Source: an uncultured Bacteroidales bacterium (GTDB taxonomy: Bacteria > Bacteroidota > Bacteroidia > Bacteroidales > Bacteroidaceae). Taken from it: a stretch of 64,000 nucleotides of DNA. Every line of letters starts with the position of its first letter. The stretch's first letter is position 1. Shown piece after piece: positions 1 through 7,945 of this stretch. Location of the stretch: NCBI GenBank assembly GCA_902768125.1, contig CACXKA010000003.1, forward strand, positions 248,001-312,000. Reading direction: 5' to 3'. The notes under the pieces were generated by a model. The model was not told the origin of the DNA, did no database searches, and saw only the letters and a list, made by a program, of their open reading frames with translations. A program made the translations under genes and the position numbers.

Positions 1-1
1 A

Positions 2-1261
2 AGTGACGACAAGCGTCGCTCTGTCTGCATTGACAAGTTGACTTTCAATGCTGACGGCACGATTCAGGAGGTGAAGCCAACCATGCGTGGTGTTGGTATC
101 AACAAAGCTACTGAAAAGATTGAGATTGACCGCTATAGTGAGGCAAGCAGCGATGTGAAAACAGAACTCATCGACACCATTAACACCTTCCGCAGCTATC
201 AGGCAGCTCTGCCTAAGAAGGGTAGTTGGCTTCGCTACAACGACATTGATTTCAATTGTATCAACAACGATGCCTACATGATTATCAGCGTCAAGGCTGC
301 AGGCAACACTTCGTTCGCTATTCGTGAGAAGTCTGCTACAGGTAAGGTGCTTGCAAAGATTACACTCGACAACATCGTTCCCCCAGAGACTCCTAATGCA
401 CCCGCTGGTGGTATGGGTGGTGGCATGATGGGCAGATTCCGTCGTGACATGAGAGGACAGTGGCTCACTCAGACTGCAGCTCTGGACTATGTGCCAAAGG
501 GTGTGACCGACCTCGTGATCACCAACGAAGGTGATGCTGAAATCGCTGTGGACTATGTGCTCTTCAAGAACCGTCCAAAGTACTTCTCTCCATCTACAGC
601 TGCTCCTATCGCTCCTGATGCTGAAGGTTTCATTCATCGTTGGTTGCTCCTGGAGCCTATCAACAAGCCTAACAGTGGCAATACTGTCTTCACCGACAGC
701 TATCTGCGTGAGCACTTCAACAGAGAGTACTTCAAGGGTCAGCAGACAATTCTGCCAAAGGATGGTCAGAAGGTTCAGGCTGTCTTCAAGCAGGAACAGG
801 CTCCTGCAGGCTTCGGTCGTGGCATGGGTGCTCAGCAGGCACCTGCTCAGCCAGAGGTGAAGACTGTGAAGCAGACACTCACTTGGCATGCACTCGACAG
901 CGAGAACATGAACGTGAAGCTCTTCCGCTTTGCTGAGAAGTGGGGTGAGCAGGTATATGGCGTGCTCTTCTGGGCTGTCACCATCATCGACTGTCCTGAG
1001 GAAATCAAGGACGTTCGTCTGGCAGTTGGTTCCAACTCTGCATCTATGTGGTGGCTCAATGGCGAAGAGACTTTGTTGCTCTCTGGCGACCGCCGTATGG
1101 TGAAGGACGATGCGATGTCTTCACGTATTACTTTGAAGAAGGGACGTAACGTGTTGCGTGGTGCCATTATCAATGGTCCAGGTATGAGCGACTTCTGTGT
1201 ACGCTTCCTCGATGAGAAAGGCAATCCTGTTACTAACTATTCAATCATAAACAACAAATAA
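2..1261 (+). CDS. C-terminal part of a secreted GH43-type glycoside hydrolase (5' truncated)
   Basis: The frame is already open at the left edge, so the true start lies upstream; an in-frame TTG at 38 is not a credible start. The first visible residues (KRRSVCIDKLTFNADGTI) resemble the segment that follows the five-blade propeller in Bacteroidetes GH43 xylosidases/arabinofuranosidases. A CBM6-like beta-sandwich follows (roughly window residues 60-180), then a further module of unknown family containing WWLNGEE. Two glycine/methionine-rich inserts (GGMGGGMMGRF and FGRGMGAQQAPAQPE) interrupt the fold. The stop is 4 nt before the next GH43 gene, so the two are probably co-transcribed and act on the same arabinose/xylose-containing glycan. 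The catalytic residues lie outside the window, so the GH43 assignment is inferred from the C-terminal part only. Confidence 0.7.
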   Translation, partial: SDDKRRSVCIDKLTFNADGTIQEVKPTMRGVGINKATEKIEIDRYSEASSDVKTELIDTINTFRSYQAALPKKGSWLRYNDIDFNCINNDAYMIISVKAAGNTSFAIREKSATGKVLAKITLDNIVPPETPNAPAGGMGGGMMGRFRRDMRGQWLTQTAALDYVPKGVTDLVITNEGDAEIAVDYVLFKNRPKYFSPSTAAPIAPDAEGFIHRWLLLEPINKPNSGNTVFTDSYLREHFNREYFKGQQTILPKDGQKVQAVFKQEQAPAGFGRGMGAQQAPAQPEVKTVKQTLTWHALDSENMNVKLFRFAEKWGEQVYGVLFWAVTIIDCPEEIKDVRLAVGSNSASMWWLNGEETLLLSGDRRMVKDDAMSSRITLKKGRNVLRGAIINGPGMSDFCVRFLDEKGNPVTNYSIINNK

Positions 1262-1265
1262 GAGC

Positions 1266-2738
1266 ATGAAAATACTTCGAAATATATTCGCTGCCAGCGC
1301 ATTGCTTGTGGCAGCAACAGCATCAGCACAATCAGGACAACCATTCATCCACGACCCTTCCACACTCGCCGAGTGTGATGGCAAGTGGTACACATTCGGA
1401 ACAGGTGGTGGTGGTATCATCACCGACGACGGATGGAACTGGCACAGTGGCGCTGAGCGTCCTGGTGGTGGTGCAGCTCCTGATATGATTAAGATTGGTG
1501 ATCGTTACCTCTGCATCTATGGTGCTACAGGTGGTGGTCTTGGTGGAGGTCACGCTGGTCGCATCCTCACTATGTGGAACAAGACCCTCGATCCCAAGTC
1601 TCCCGACTTCAAGTGGTCTGAAGGTGTTGAGGTTTGCTATTCCGACGGTATGGAAGACCAGGATGCCATCGACCCAGGTGCACTCCTCGACCCAACGACA
1701 GGTCGTCTGTGGGTGAGCTATGGTACTTACTTTGGCACCATCCGCCTCATCGAGTTGGATCCTGCAACAGGTTTCCGCAAGAGTGGCAACAAGGAGAAGG
1801 ACATCGCCATTGACTGTGAGGCTTCTGACCTCATCTATCGCGATGGCTGGTACTATCTCCTCGGTACTCATGGCACTTGCTGCGACGGTGTGAATTCCAC
1901 TTATAATATCGTGGTAGGTCGTTCTAAGAGCCCAGAAGGTCCTTACATTGACAACGTAGGTCGTGACATGTATCATGGTGGTGGTAAGATGGTCATCGCT
2001 GCGGGCGACCGCAAGACTGGTGCCGGACACTTCGGACGCACCATCATCGACGAAGGTGTTGAGGTGATGTCTTTCCACTGGGAGGCTGACTTCGACATGG
2101 GTGGCCGTTCAACTTTGGCAGTACGTCCTCTCCTTTGGAAGAATGGTTGGCCAGTAGGTGGCGACCAGCTTAAGGAAGGCACTTACGAGATTGAGTCTGA
2201 GCGTCGTGGCTATGCCCTCGAACTTGCTGTTGATTTCGTTCGCATGAACGTGGCACGTGCAGGTGGTTTTGGTGGCTTCGGTGGTGGTCAGCAGGCAAAT
2301 GCTGCTCCTCCACAGCCTGTGGCAGAACAAAAACTGGAAGATGTCATCAGCACATGGCCTTCTGGCAATATTCCTGCTCGTATCGGCGACTACATGTTCC
2401 GTCCTCATCAGAAGTGGACAATCACCGCTGTTCCTGAGGCAGGTGGTTACCTGAGCAACCCATACTTCAAGATCACCATCGCTGGAACTGACCGTGCGCT
2501 TGCTGCCACAGAAGATGTGGAAGTGACCACCGTTCCTTCTTACACAGGTGCTCCTGAACAGCTCTGGCGCATTGAGCAGCTTACTGACGGAACTTTCCGT
2601 ATCATGCCTAAGCAGATTCCTGGCAAGGAGGGTATCAACACGAAGTATGTGCTCTACTCAGCAGGTGACAGCACACCAACGCTGGCTGAGTATGACTTCA
2701 ACAGCGATAACTCCAAGTGGAACTTCCGTCAGCATTAA
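1266..2738 (+). CDS. Secreted GH43 family arabinanase-like glycosidase
   Basis: The 490-residue protein starts with a signal peptide (about residues 1-21, ending TASAQ). The GH43 catalytic triad is visible: Asp30 in IHDPS (base), Asp136 in IDPG (pKa modulator) and Glu185 in CEASDL (acid). The run GTCCDGVNSTYNI is typical of endo-1,5-alpha-L-arabinanases. A glycine-rich linker (about residues 330-360, GGFGGFGGGQQANAAPP) leads to a C-terminal domain of about 120 residues that looks ricin-like. Likely role: hydrolysis of arabinan side chains at the cell surface or in the periplasm. It lies 4 nt after the upstream GH43 gene and is followed by a strong terminator. Confidence 0.85.
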   Translation: MKILRNIFAASALLVAATASAQSGQPFIHDPSTLAECDGKWYTFGTGGGGIITDDGWNWHSGAERPGGGAAPDMIKIGDRYLCIYGATGGGLGGGHAGRILTMWNKTLDPKSPDFKWSEGVEVCYSDGMEDQDAIDPGALLDPTTGRLWVSYGTYFGTIRLIELDPATGFRKSGNKEKDIAIDCEASDLIYRDGWYYLLGTHGTCCDGVNSTYNIVVGRSKSPEGPYIDNVGRDMYHGGGKMVIAAGDRKTGAGHFGRTIIDEGVEVMSFHWEADFDMGGRSTLAVRPLLWKNGWPVGGDQLKEGTYEIESERRGYALELAVDFVRMNVARAGGFGGFGGGQQANAAPPQPVAEQKLEDVISTWPSGNIPARIGDYMFRPHQKWTITAVPEAGGYLSNPYFKITIAGTDRALAATEDVEVTTVPSYTGAPEQLWRIEQLTDGTFRIMPKQIPGKEGINTKYVLYSAGDSTPTLAEYDFNSDNSKWNFRQH

Positions 2739-2763
2739 TAGAACTCGTTTTACATAGATAATG

Positions 2764-2803
2764 AAGAGAGGTGTCGGAGTGATTTCCGATGCCTCTCTTT
2801 TTT
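2764..2803 (+). terminator. Rho-independent terminator after GH43 pair
   Basis: The arms GAGAGGTGTCGGA and TCCGATGCCTCTC pair fully if two G-T wobbles are allowed, and a run of T follows directly. It ends the GH43 transcription unit. Confidence 0.8.
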
Positions 2804-2853
2804 GTATTTGTCAACCCATAAACGCTGCGTTCTCTGCAAAAAGATAGAAGGAC

Positions 2854-2887
2854 TTTGGTGTGTTCTCAATAAAAATCATTACATTTG
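2854..2887 (+). promoter_or_regulatory. Bacteroidetes-type promoter for the 2920 gene
   Basis: The -7 element TACATTTG lies at 2880-2887 and a TTTG -33 element at 2854-2857, 22 bp apart. This matches the TTTG/TAnnTTTG consensus of the Bacteroidetes primary sigma factor and supports a start at 2920 rather than an upstream in-frame codon. Confidence 0.55.
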
Positions 2888-2919
2888 TCCCATCTTTTTA
2901 CATAACCATTAAAAACTCT

Positions 2920-3690
2920 ATGACAATGAAGAAAATGATTGTTTGCCTGATGGCATTGGTGACATGTTCCACTATCCAAGCACAGAGACTGGTTGCATTC
3001 AACGGATATGGAGCCAACTGGAGCAGATCGACAATCTCTTCCAAGAACAAACCCAACGGTTACATCTATCGCTTGCGTGAGGATGTACAATGCACCGACC
3101 TTCCCACCACACCCGAGACAGAGAAACTGAAACTCTTCATCGCCGAACCCATCGACATGGGATGGATGGCACTCTACCGACTTCCTTTGGGTGCCGATGA
3201 CTATGACTTCGTGGTGGTGCTCTACAACCATGACAAACAGCCCGTAGAGACAGTTAATCTTTGTGATGTGACCAATAACCGCTACTGCGAGGTGCAGGAT
3301 GTACGATGGGACAGCGACAATCAGCGCATCGTCTTCAATATGGCATGTCCCAGCTATGCCTCTGGAATCGATGGAAAAGGTAGCAAGCTTTATAGCTACA
3401 GCATCAAAGACAAACGCATTGCCTGGGAGACCGACTATCTCGTGAGCAACGACATCTTCATCCTCAACGAAAAATACGTATTCTGTTCTTACGGCTTTAC
3501 CGACGAGAAGAAATTCCTCTTCATGCTTGACAAGCAGACAGGCAAGCAGTATAGCAAGATTCCGATGGTCTATAAGGTGCAGTATATGGAGCTTCAGAAG
3601 AAAGGCAATGTCAATAAGCTTTTCGTCGTAGACTACAACGATAACCTCTACGAATACAATATCGTCAATACGCCCGCCAAGAAGAAATAA
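2920..3690 (+). CDS. Secreted protein of unknown function, possibly beta-propeller-like
   Basis: I do not recognise a family. The start at 2920 (or 2926) gives a clear signal peptide ending at STIQAQ; the frame extends upstream to 2860, but that would place the start inside the promoter. The mature part is about 235 residues, rich in short beta-strand patterns such as KLYSYSIKDKRIAWETDY and LFMLDKQTGKQY, which resemble WD/PQQ-like propeller blades where a value is compared or displayed. There is no lipobox and no catalytic motif. It is monocistronic between its own promoter and a terminator. Confidence 0.7.
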   Translation: MTMKKMIVCLMALVTCSTIQAQRLVAFNGYGANWSRSTISSKNKPNGYIYRLREDVQCTDLPTTPETEKLKLFIAEPIDMGWMALYRLPLGADDYDFVVVLYNHDKQPVETVNLCDVTNNRYCEVQDVRWDSDNQRIVFNMACPSYASGIDGKGSKLYSYSIKDKRIAWETDYLVSNDIFILNEKYVFCSYGFTDEKKFLFMLDKQTGKQYSKIPMVYKVQYMELQKKGNVNKLFVVDYNDNLYEYNIVNTPAKKK

Positions 3691-3705
3691 AATAGTCAAT
3701 GAATG

Positions 3706-3742
3706 AAAGGGGGAGTCCTAAGGATTCCTCCTTTTATTTTTT
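3706..3742 (+). terminator. Rho-independent terminator
   Basis: The arms AAAGGGGGAGTCC and GGATTCCTCCTTT pair with two G-T wobbles around a short loop, and a T-rich tail follows. Confidence 0.75.
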
Positions 3743-3816
3743 TCCTTTGTTCCGATAAATTTTAAATTCCTTCTGCAGAAATTCGTTAAACAAACTTAAA
3801 GTTATGGAGGAGAATG

Positions 3817-3847
3817 CTTGTGGTTAGGCGGATTGTTTATATCTTTG
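3817..3847 (+). promoter_or_regulatory. Promoter for LUD-domain gene
   Basis: TATCTTTG at 3840-3847 is a perfect -7 element. CTTG at 3817-3820 is a weak -33 element 19 bp upstream. The start codon follows 28 nt later. Confidence 0.6.
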
Positions 3848-3875
3848 TAAGTCTGAAAAAAATTATCAAAACTAT

Positions 3876-4517
3876 ATGAATATGAAACCACAAGAAGAAA
3901 GAAATGAACGTCTGGCAAAGACGGTGATTAAGAACCTGCAACGTCGCCACATGGAGGGCTTTTATTGTCCTACAGCTGAGGAGGCTGCAAAGAAAGTGTC
4001 GGAACTCATCAAGGATGGTAGCTATGTGACCTGGGGAGGTTCCATGACAATCCGTGACATGGGTATACCAGCTTTGCTCAAGGAAAGAAGAACGCTGGAG
4101 GTGTTGGACCGTGATGAGGCTGACACGCCCGAGGAGGTGCAGGCTATCTACTTGAGGGCTTTCTCTGCAGATGTGTACATCACGAGTGCGAATGCCATTT
4201 CTGAGGACGGTGTGATTGTGAACATTGACGGAAATGGAAACCGTGTGGCTGCGATTACTTGGGGCCCCAAGAAGGTGATCTTTGTGATTGGCATAAACAA
4301 GGTGGCTCAGACCGTGGAGGCTGCGTTGTCAAGGGTGAGGGGTACTGCTTCACCTGTGAATGCTGCCCGATTCAACATTACGACTCCTTGTAAGATTGAT
4401 GGTGTGTGCCACAATTGCAACTCTCCAGAGTCTATCTGTAACTACGTACACTTCCTCAGAAATTCTCCAAGAGGCAAGCATGTGGTTGTCTTGGTAGGAG
4501 AGAATCTGGGATATTAG
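3876..4517 (+). CDS. LUD-domain (LutC/DUF162-like) protein
   Basis: The 213-residue protein matches the lactate-utilisation LUD fold. It carries the WGGSMTIRDMGIP segment near residue 50, a central YITSANAISEDGVIVNIDG, and a C-terminal cysteine cluster CHNCNSPESIC found in many stand-alone DUF162 proteins. The cytosolic LutABC complex oxidises L-lactate, but no lutA or lutB partner lies nearby, so the substrate of this single-gene version is unknown. The start is ATG 3876, with an alternative at 3882. It has its own promoter. Confidence 0.85.
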   Translation: MNMKPQEERNERLAKTVIKNLQRRHMEGFYCPTAEEAAKKVSELIKDGSYVTWGGSMTIRDMGIPALLKERRTLEVLDRDEADTPEEVQAIYLRAFSADVYITSANAISEDGVIVNIDGNGNRVAAITWGPKKVIFVIGINKVAQTVEAALSRVRGTASPVNAARFNITTPCKIDGVCHNCNSPESICNYVHFLRNSPRGKHVVVLVGENLGY

Positions 4518-4520
4518 TAC

Positions 4521-4541
4521 TAGTTAATAATTAATAGTTTA
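4521..4541. repeat. Period-7 AT-rich tandem array
   Basis: Three units, TAGTTAA, TAATTAA and TAGTTTA, follow the LUD stop codon. It resembles other 7-bp arrays in the window but is the only one not in front of a start codon. Confidence 0.5.
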
Positions 4542-4567
4542 GAGTTCTCGCGTAGTCAATTGAAGAT

Positions 4568-4608
4568 AAAAAGCATCCAGTCGTTGTGAAAGGCGGCTGG
4601 ATGCTTTT
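4568..4608. terminator. Bidirectional terminator between convergent genes
   Basis: The arms AAAAGCATCCAG and CTGGATGCTTTT are perfectly complementary, with A and T runs on either side, so it can end both the LUD gene and the cytidine deaminase operon. Confidence 0.8.
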
Positions 4609-4632
4609 GTTGTTGGGGAACTCAGGGGGTGG

Positions 4633-5115
4633 TCAGGAGAGGAAGGAATCGTCGAAGCTGAGGGGCAGGAGGTCTTTGATGGAAGGAATGAGATAGATTC
4701 CCTCGGTGCCGTAGAGGAGCACCTGGATATTGGCTCCTGCACGTTGTTCGGCTTCGAGCAGCACCTGACGACAGGCTCCACAAGGGGAGATGGGGCGAGA
4801 CAGGAAGTTTCCCTCCGTGTCGCGTGCTGCAATGCACAGACGACGGATTGGTTGGTCAGGATGCTGTGAACCTGCGTAGAAGACTGCGGTTCGTTCGGCA
4901 CAAAGACCAGAAGGGTAGGCGGCATTCTCCTGATTGCTGCCCGAGATGATAGTGCCGTTGGCGAGTTCTACGGCTGCTCCCACGGAGAAGTAGGAGTAGG
5001 GCGCATAGCTGCGGTAGGTGGCACGGCGGGCTTCATCCAGAAGAGCCAGTTCCTGTGTCGTCAGTTCATCCTCTTGCTTGACGATGACCTGGATGTGTAG
5101 ATTGAGTTCCTTCAT
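4633..5115 (-). CDS. cdd: Cytidine deaminase
   Basis: The 160-residue protein converts cytidine/deoxycytidine to uridine/deoxyuridine in pyrimidine salvage. The zinc site is intact: Cys72 with catalytic Glu74 in LCAERT, and Cys112/Cys115 in SPCGACRQ. The substrate-binding segment is SVGAAVELANGTI. Length is slightly above the usual 130-140 for homotetrameric Cdd because of an N-terminal extension of about 20 residues. It is the last gene of an operon behind two lipoprotein genes, with an 11-nt gap. Confidence 0.93.
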   Translation of the reverse strand: MKELNLHIQVIVKQEDELTTQELALLDEARRATYRSYAPYSYFSVGAAVELANGTIISGSNQENAAYPSGLCAERTAVFYAGSQHPDQPIRRLCIAARDTEGNFLSRPISPCGACRQVLLEAEQRAGANIQVLLYGTEGIYLIPSIKDLLPLSFDDSFLS

Positions 5116-5126
5116 CTTACGTCTCG

Positions 5127-5750
5127 TTATTTGTTGGCTTCAACATACTTGTACATTTCGTCGTAGAGGTCGCTGCTGTTGTCACCCACTTCGTTCCATG
5201 TGCGGATCTTCCATTGGTTGTCTTCCCAATCGAGAGTCAACTTCGTGTACATCCATTGTTCACCAGAACTCAGTTCGAAGGTGGCTTCAGCAATGTTGCC
5301 AGTGAGGAGATTCACCTTGATGTTTTTAGGTGTGACAGGCAGGTCAAGTCCGTAAGTCCATCGGATTTGTTCATTCTCAAAGCGTTTGTTCGAAGATTTC
5401 TTGGCGTTGATGACGCGAACCTGGCGCTGCAGCTCATTGAAGTCTGCCGTGCAGAACATGCCGTCGAGGTCGGTGTTGCTCTCCTTGCCTGAAGCGTATG
5501 CTTTGCTCACCTCTGCATATATTTTTTTGAGTTGTTTCTCCACAGCTTCCTCTGTCCATTGGTCTTCGGGAGCCGTGTCAACGCCATCTGCCAACATCTC
5601 TGGTTCGTCGGCAACTTCGGTCGATTTCACGAGCGTGTCAGCTTTCAATGAATCGGTGTTCTCAGCGTCTGCATCAGCCTTGTTGCCAAGGTTGCAGCTG
5701 GTGGTCAGCATGATGGTTGCTGCCACAAGAAAGTAAGTCAATTTTTTCAT
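5127..5750 (-). CDS. Putative lipoprotein, paralogue of the upstream gene
   Basis: The 207-residue protein has a lipoprotein signal peptide with lipobox LTTSC (Cys at about 19), so it is probably anchored in the periplasmic leaflet or outer membrane. The mature part starts with an acidic, disordered stretch, then a globular region ending in KLTLDWEDNQWKIRTWNEV, which resembles DUF3828-like or NTF2-like folds. The end of the neighbouring lipoprotein (LTLKWKDQEAKVRLRMQ...MWKINDFV) has the same pattern, indicating tandem duplication. The genes overlap by 4 nt (ATGA), so translation is probably coupled. Function unknown. Confidence 0.8.
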   Translation of the reverse strand: MKKLTYFLVAATIMLTTSCNLGNKADADAENTDSLKADTLVKSTEVADEPEMLADGVDTAPEDQWTEEAVEKQLKKIYAEVSKAYASGKESNTDLDGMFCTADFNELQRQVRVINAKKSSNKRFENEQIRWTYGLDLPVTPKNIKVNLLTGNIAEATFELSSGEQWMYTKLTLDWEDNQWKIRTWNEVGDNSSDLYDEMYKYVEANK

Positions 5751-6331
5751 CCTGCTGCTCCGTTATTAAGTCCTAAGAAAGTTTCCAAGTCTGTGCGGAA
5801 TCCTACGCCGTCCATGTCGTAGTCGACAAAGTCGTTGATTTTCCACATGAGGTCTTCCAACTGCATGCGCAGACGCACCTTGGCTTCCTGATCTTTCCAT
5901 TTGAGGGTGAGAAACACCTCCACCTGTTTCTCTGTGGGGTCGGTGATGTCGTCGAACTGAACGGAAATAGGAGTGCCGAGACCTTGATACCAACGATAGC
6001 CTTCATCCTCGAAGTAAGCGTCGCTACCTTGGGCAATGGCTTGCATGCTCTTCTCCTCAGCCTGCTTCATCAAGTCGAGGAGGCTACGGGTGCAGGCGAT
6101 GGAATCGAGAGCGGACATGTTCATCTCACCATTGTTCACGTTGTTCAGTTCATTGTAGTAAGCAATGACCTGGTCCTTGATGTCTTCTTCCGTCAAAGGC
6201 TCATACACGGAACCTGGTCCGTCGAGCATGATAGTATCGGAGTAGTCGGTGCTGCCGTTGGTCTTGTTTCCACAAGCACTGAAACTCAAAGCTAATATTG
6301 CCAAGAGAATCAATACGTTATTTTTTTTCAT
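5747..6331 (-). CDS. Putative lipoprotein
   Basis: The 194-residue protein has a lipoprotein signal peptide with lipobox SFSAC (Cys at 20). The mature sequence contains a helical segment (EEDIKDQVIAYYNELNNVNNG) and the paired motif RWYQGLGTPISVQF...LTLKWKDQ, shared with the downstream lipoprotein (RWTYGLDLPVTPKNIKV...LTLDWEDN). It is the first gene of a cdd-containing operon; no promoter of its own is obvious in the 85 nt before it, which hold the terminator of the previous gene. Function unknown. Confidence 0.8.
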   Translation of the reverse strand: MKKNNVLILLAILALSFSACGNKTNGSTDYSDTIMLDGPGSVYEPLTEEDIKDQVIAYYNELNNVNNGEMNMSALDSIACTRSLLDLMKQAEEKSMQAIAQGSDAYFEDEGYRWYQGLGTPISVQFDDITDPTEKQVEVFLTLKWKDQEAKVRLRMQLEDLMWKINDFVDYDMDGVGFRTDLETFLGLNNGAAG

Positions 6332-6357
6332 TGTTTTATTCCTGAAGGTTTTGGTTT

Positions 6358-6394
6358 CTAAAAAGGTCTGGATAACCTTGGGCTACCCAGACCT
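6358..6394 (-). terminator. Rho-independent terminator after the TMEM43-like gene
   Basis: The arms AGGTCTGG and CCAGACCT pair, and on the minus strand a T run follows. It lies between the TMEM43-like gene and the lipoprotein operon. Confidence 0.7.
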
Positions 6395-6415
6395 CTCTAT
6401 TGTGTTGATTGTTAC

Positions 6416-7762
6416 TTATTCTGCTGGTGCCTCTGCTGGAGCAGCCTTGCCCTTGTTGGCAAGTTCGGCGAGCTTCTTCTTGCCATTGAAAGCAAACACC
6501 CAAACGAGGAAGCCTGCAATGAGCAAGAGGATGATGCCAAGCACTGGACGGTAGAAGATCCATGCCAATGCGATGACGATGAGTGAGTAAACAAGACCGA
6601 TGACGGTAGCGATGATACCCACGCCAAATGCGAAGAGGCTTGAGAGGAATGGAACCACCTTGAGGAGTGTCTCAACGAAGGAGAAGAGGTTCTTCACACC
6701 AGAAATCACGAGGATGATACCCAAGATACGGAGTACCCAAGTCCACATGTTGTTAGCTTCGTTCTCCTCTTCGAAGATTTCCTCGATGCTCTTCTTACCC
6801 ATGCGGAGCGTCTGGAACTTCTTCTTGTTCTTAGCTGTGTAAGGTTTGAAAGTGTTGCCTTCAACCTGAGAAACCACAGTCACCTTAGCAGGAACAGTCT
6901 TCTCGAAAGTGATGCGAACGTCACCAATCTCAGGAGCGTTCATCGTGCGACCGAAGTAGATCACGTTGCCTGCCTGATGAACATATTCGAGGTCAACCTT
7001 GTTGTCTTGCTTGATAGAGTCTGGAATAGCGGTCTGCAAGCTGTCAGCAACAGCGGCAGCAGGTTCAGCCTGTGCAGTAGTTGTAGTAGTCACAGCTGGA
7101 GCGCCCTTGATGCGAGCATAAACGTCAGCCACGCTCTTGTCGAAAGACTGGAGGATAGACTCGCTCACGTTCAGTTCGATAGCCTCAGTAGAGTTGATAG
7201 AGTGGATGAGTGACTCGTTGAGCATGTAAGCACCGAAGTTCACCTTCTCAGCCCAAACATCCTGGCTCTCGATTTCAGTAACCCAAGCGTAGTTCTTGCC
7301 CTGATAAGCAGGGTCTTTGAATTCGCTGCTGTTTATTGGGCTGCTCACCCATTCCTGGCTGTAAGTGTAAGTAGTGGTCGTTTCCTCCTTGCCACCCAGT
7401 TTGTCCTCACTCTTTGACTCAGAGTGCTCAACCCACTGGAAGTACTCCACCTTGCGGCTCAGGCTGATGGCATTTTCACTGATACCGAACTGAGAGTCGT
7501 TCAACACTTCGTCAGTAGTAGCCATTGCAGTGGCACAAACGAGTTCGCCTTCAAACTCAGAACTCTTCTTGTCTGGGTTAGGCATTTCAACGCATGCACC
7601 CTGTGCATCTTCGAGCATGTCGGCTGTCTTTACTGCGCGACCCTCATTCCACCAGAGCAGAATGGTAGCACCGATAATCAGGACAAAGCCTGCGAGAACA
7701 GCCTTGAGCGAATTGCCCACACGGGTACCATAACCCGTAGTTGTTTTTTCTGTGTAAGCCAT
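6416..7762 (-). CDS. TMEM43-family membrane protein
   Basis: The 448-residue protein matches the TMEM43 (LUMA, DUF1625) family. One membrane segment lies near the N-terminus (LKAVLAGFVLIIGATILLWW), with a large extracytoplasmic domain after it containing SRKVEYFQWVEHSES and IYFGRTMNAPEIGDVRITFE. Three or four further membrane segments follow from about residue 325, and the C-terminus is Ala/Pro-rich. Eukaryotic TMEM43 sits in the inner nuclear membrane; the bacterial role is not known. I chose ATG 7762, because the frame extends upstream to 7894 but a good promoter lies at 7821-7852, inside that extension. Monocistronic. Confidence 0.8.
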   Translation of the reverse strand: MAYTEKTTTGYGTRVGNSLKAVLAGFVLIIGATILLWWNEGRAVKTADMLEDAQGACVEMPNPDKKSSEFEGELVCATAMATTDEVLNDSQFGISENAISLSRKVEYFQWVEHSESKSEDKLGGKEETTTTYTYSQEWVSSPINSSEFKDPAYQGKNYAWVTEIESQDVWAEKVNFGAYMLNESLIHSINSTEAIELNVSESILQSFDKSVADVYARIKGAPAVTTTTTAQAEPAAAVADSLQTAIPDSIKQDNKVDLEYVHQAGNVIYFGRTMNAPEIGDVRITFEKTVPAKVTVVSQVEGNTFKPYTAKNKKKFQTLRMGKKSIEEIFEEENEANNMWTWVLRILGIILVISGVKNLFSFVETLLKVVPFLSSLFAFGVGIIATVIGLVYSLIVIALAWIFYRPVLGIILLLIAGFLVWVFAFNGKKKLAELANKGKAAPAEAPAE

Positions 7763-7820
7763 AATCTTTTGCTTTTTTTTGATTAGTAATAAATAGAAAT
7801 GTTTTAGTAATATTCGAATG

Positions 7821-7852
7821 CAAAGGTAGTCCTTTTTGTTAAGATACCCAAA
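7821..7852 (-). promoter_or_regulatory. Promoter for the TMEM43-like gene
   Basis: On the minus strand TACCTTTG (7828-7821) is the -7 element and TTTG (7852-7849) the -33 element, 20 bp apart. This is one of the best matches in the window and fixes the start of the gene. Confidence 0.75.
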
Positions 7853-7886
7853 AAAAACTCTTGTTTTTGTCTTTTTGGTTGTGCTT

Positions 7887-7920
7887 TTTGTCAAAAAGTA
7901 GGTAAAAAACCTTAACTTTG
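7887..7920 (+). promoter_or_regulatory. Promoter for tagaturonate reductase gene
   Basis: TAACTTTG at 7913-7920 is the -7 element and TTTG at 7887-7890 the -33 element, 22 bp apart. The ATG follows 25 nt later. It is divergent from the TMEM43-like promoter. Confidence 0.65.
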
Positions 7921-7945
7921 CACAACATTTTTACGACTAATTATT

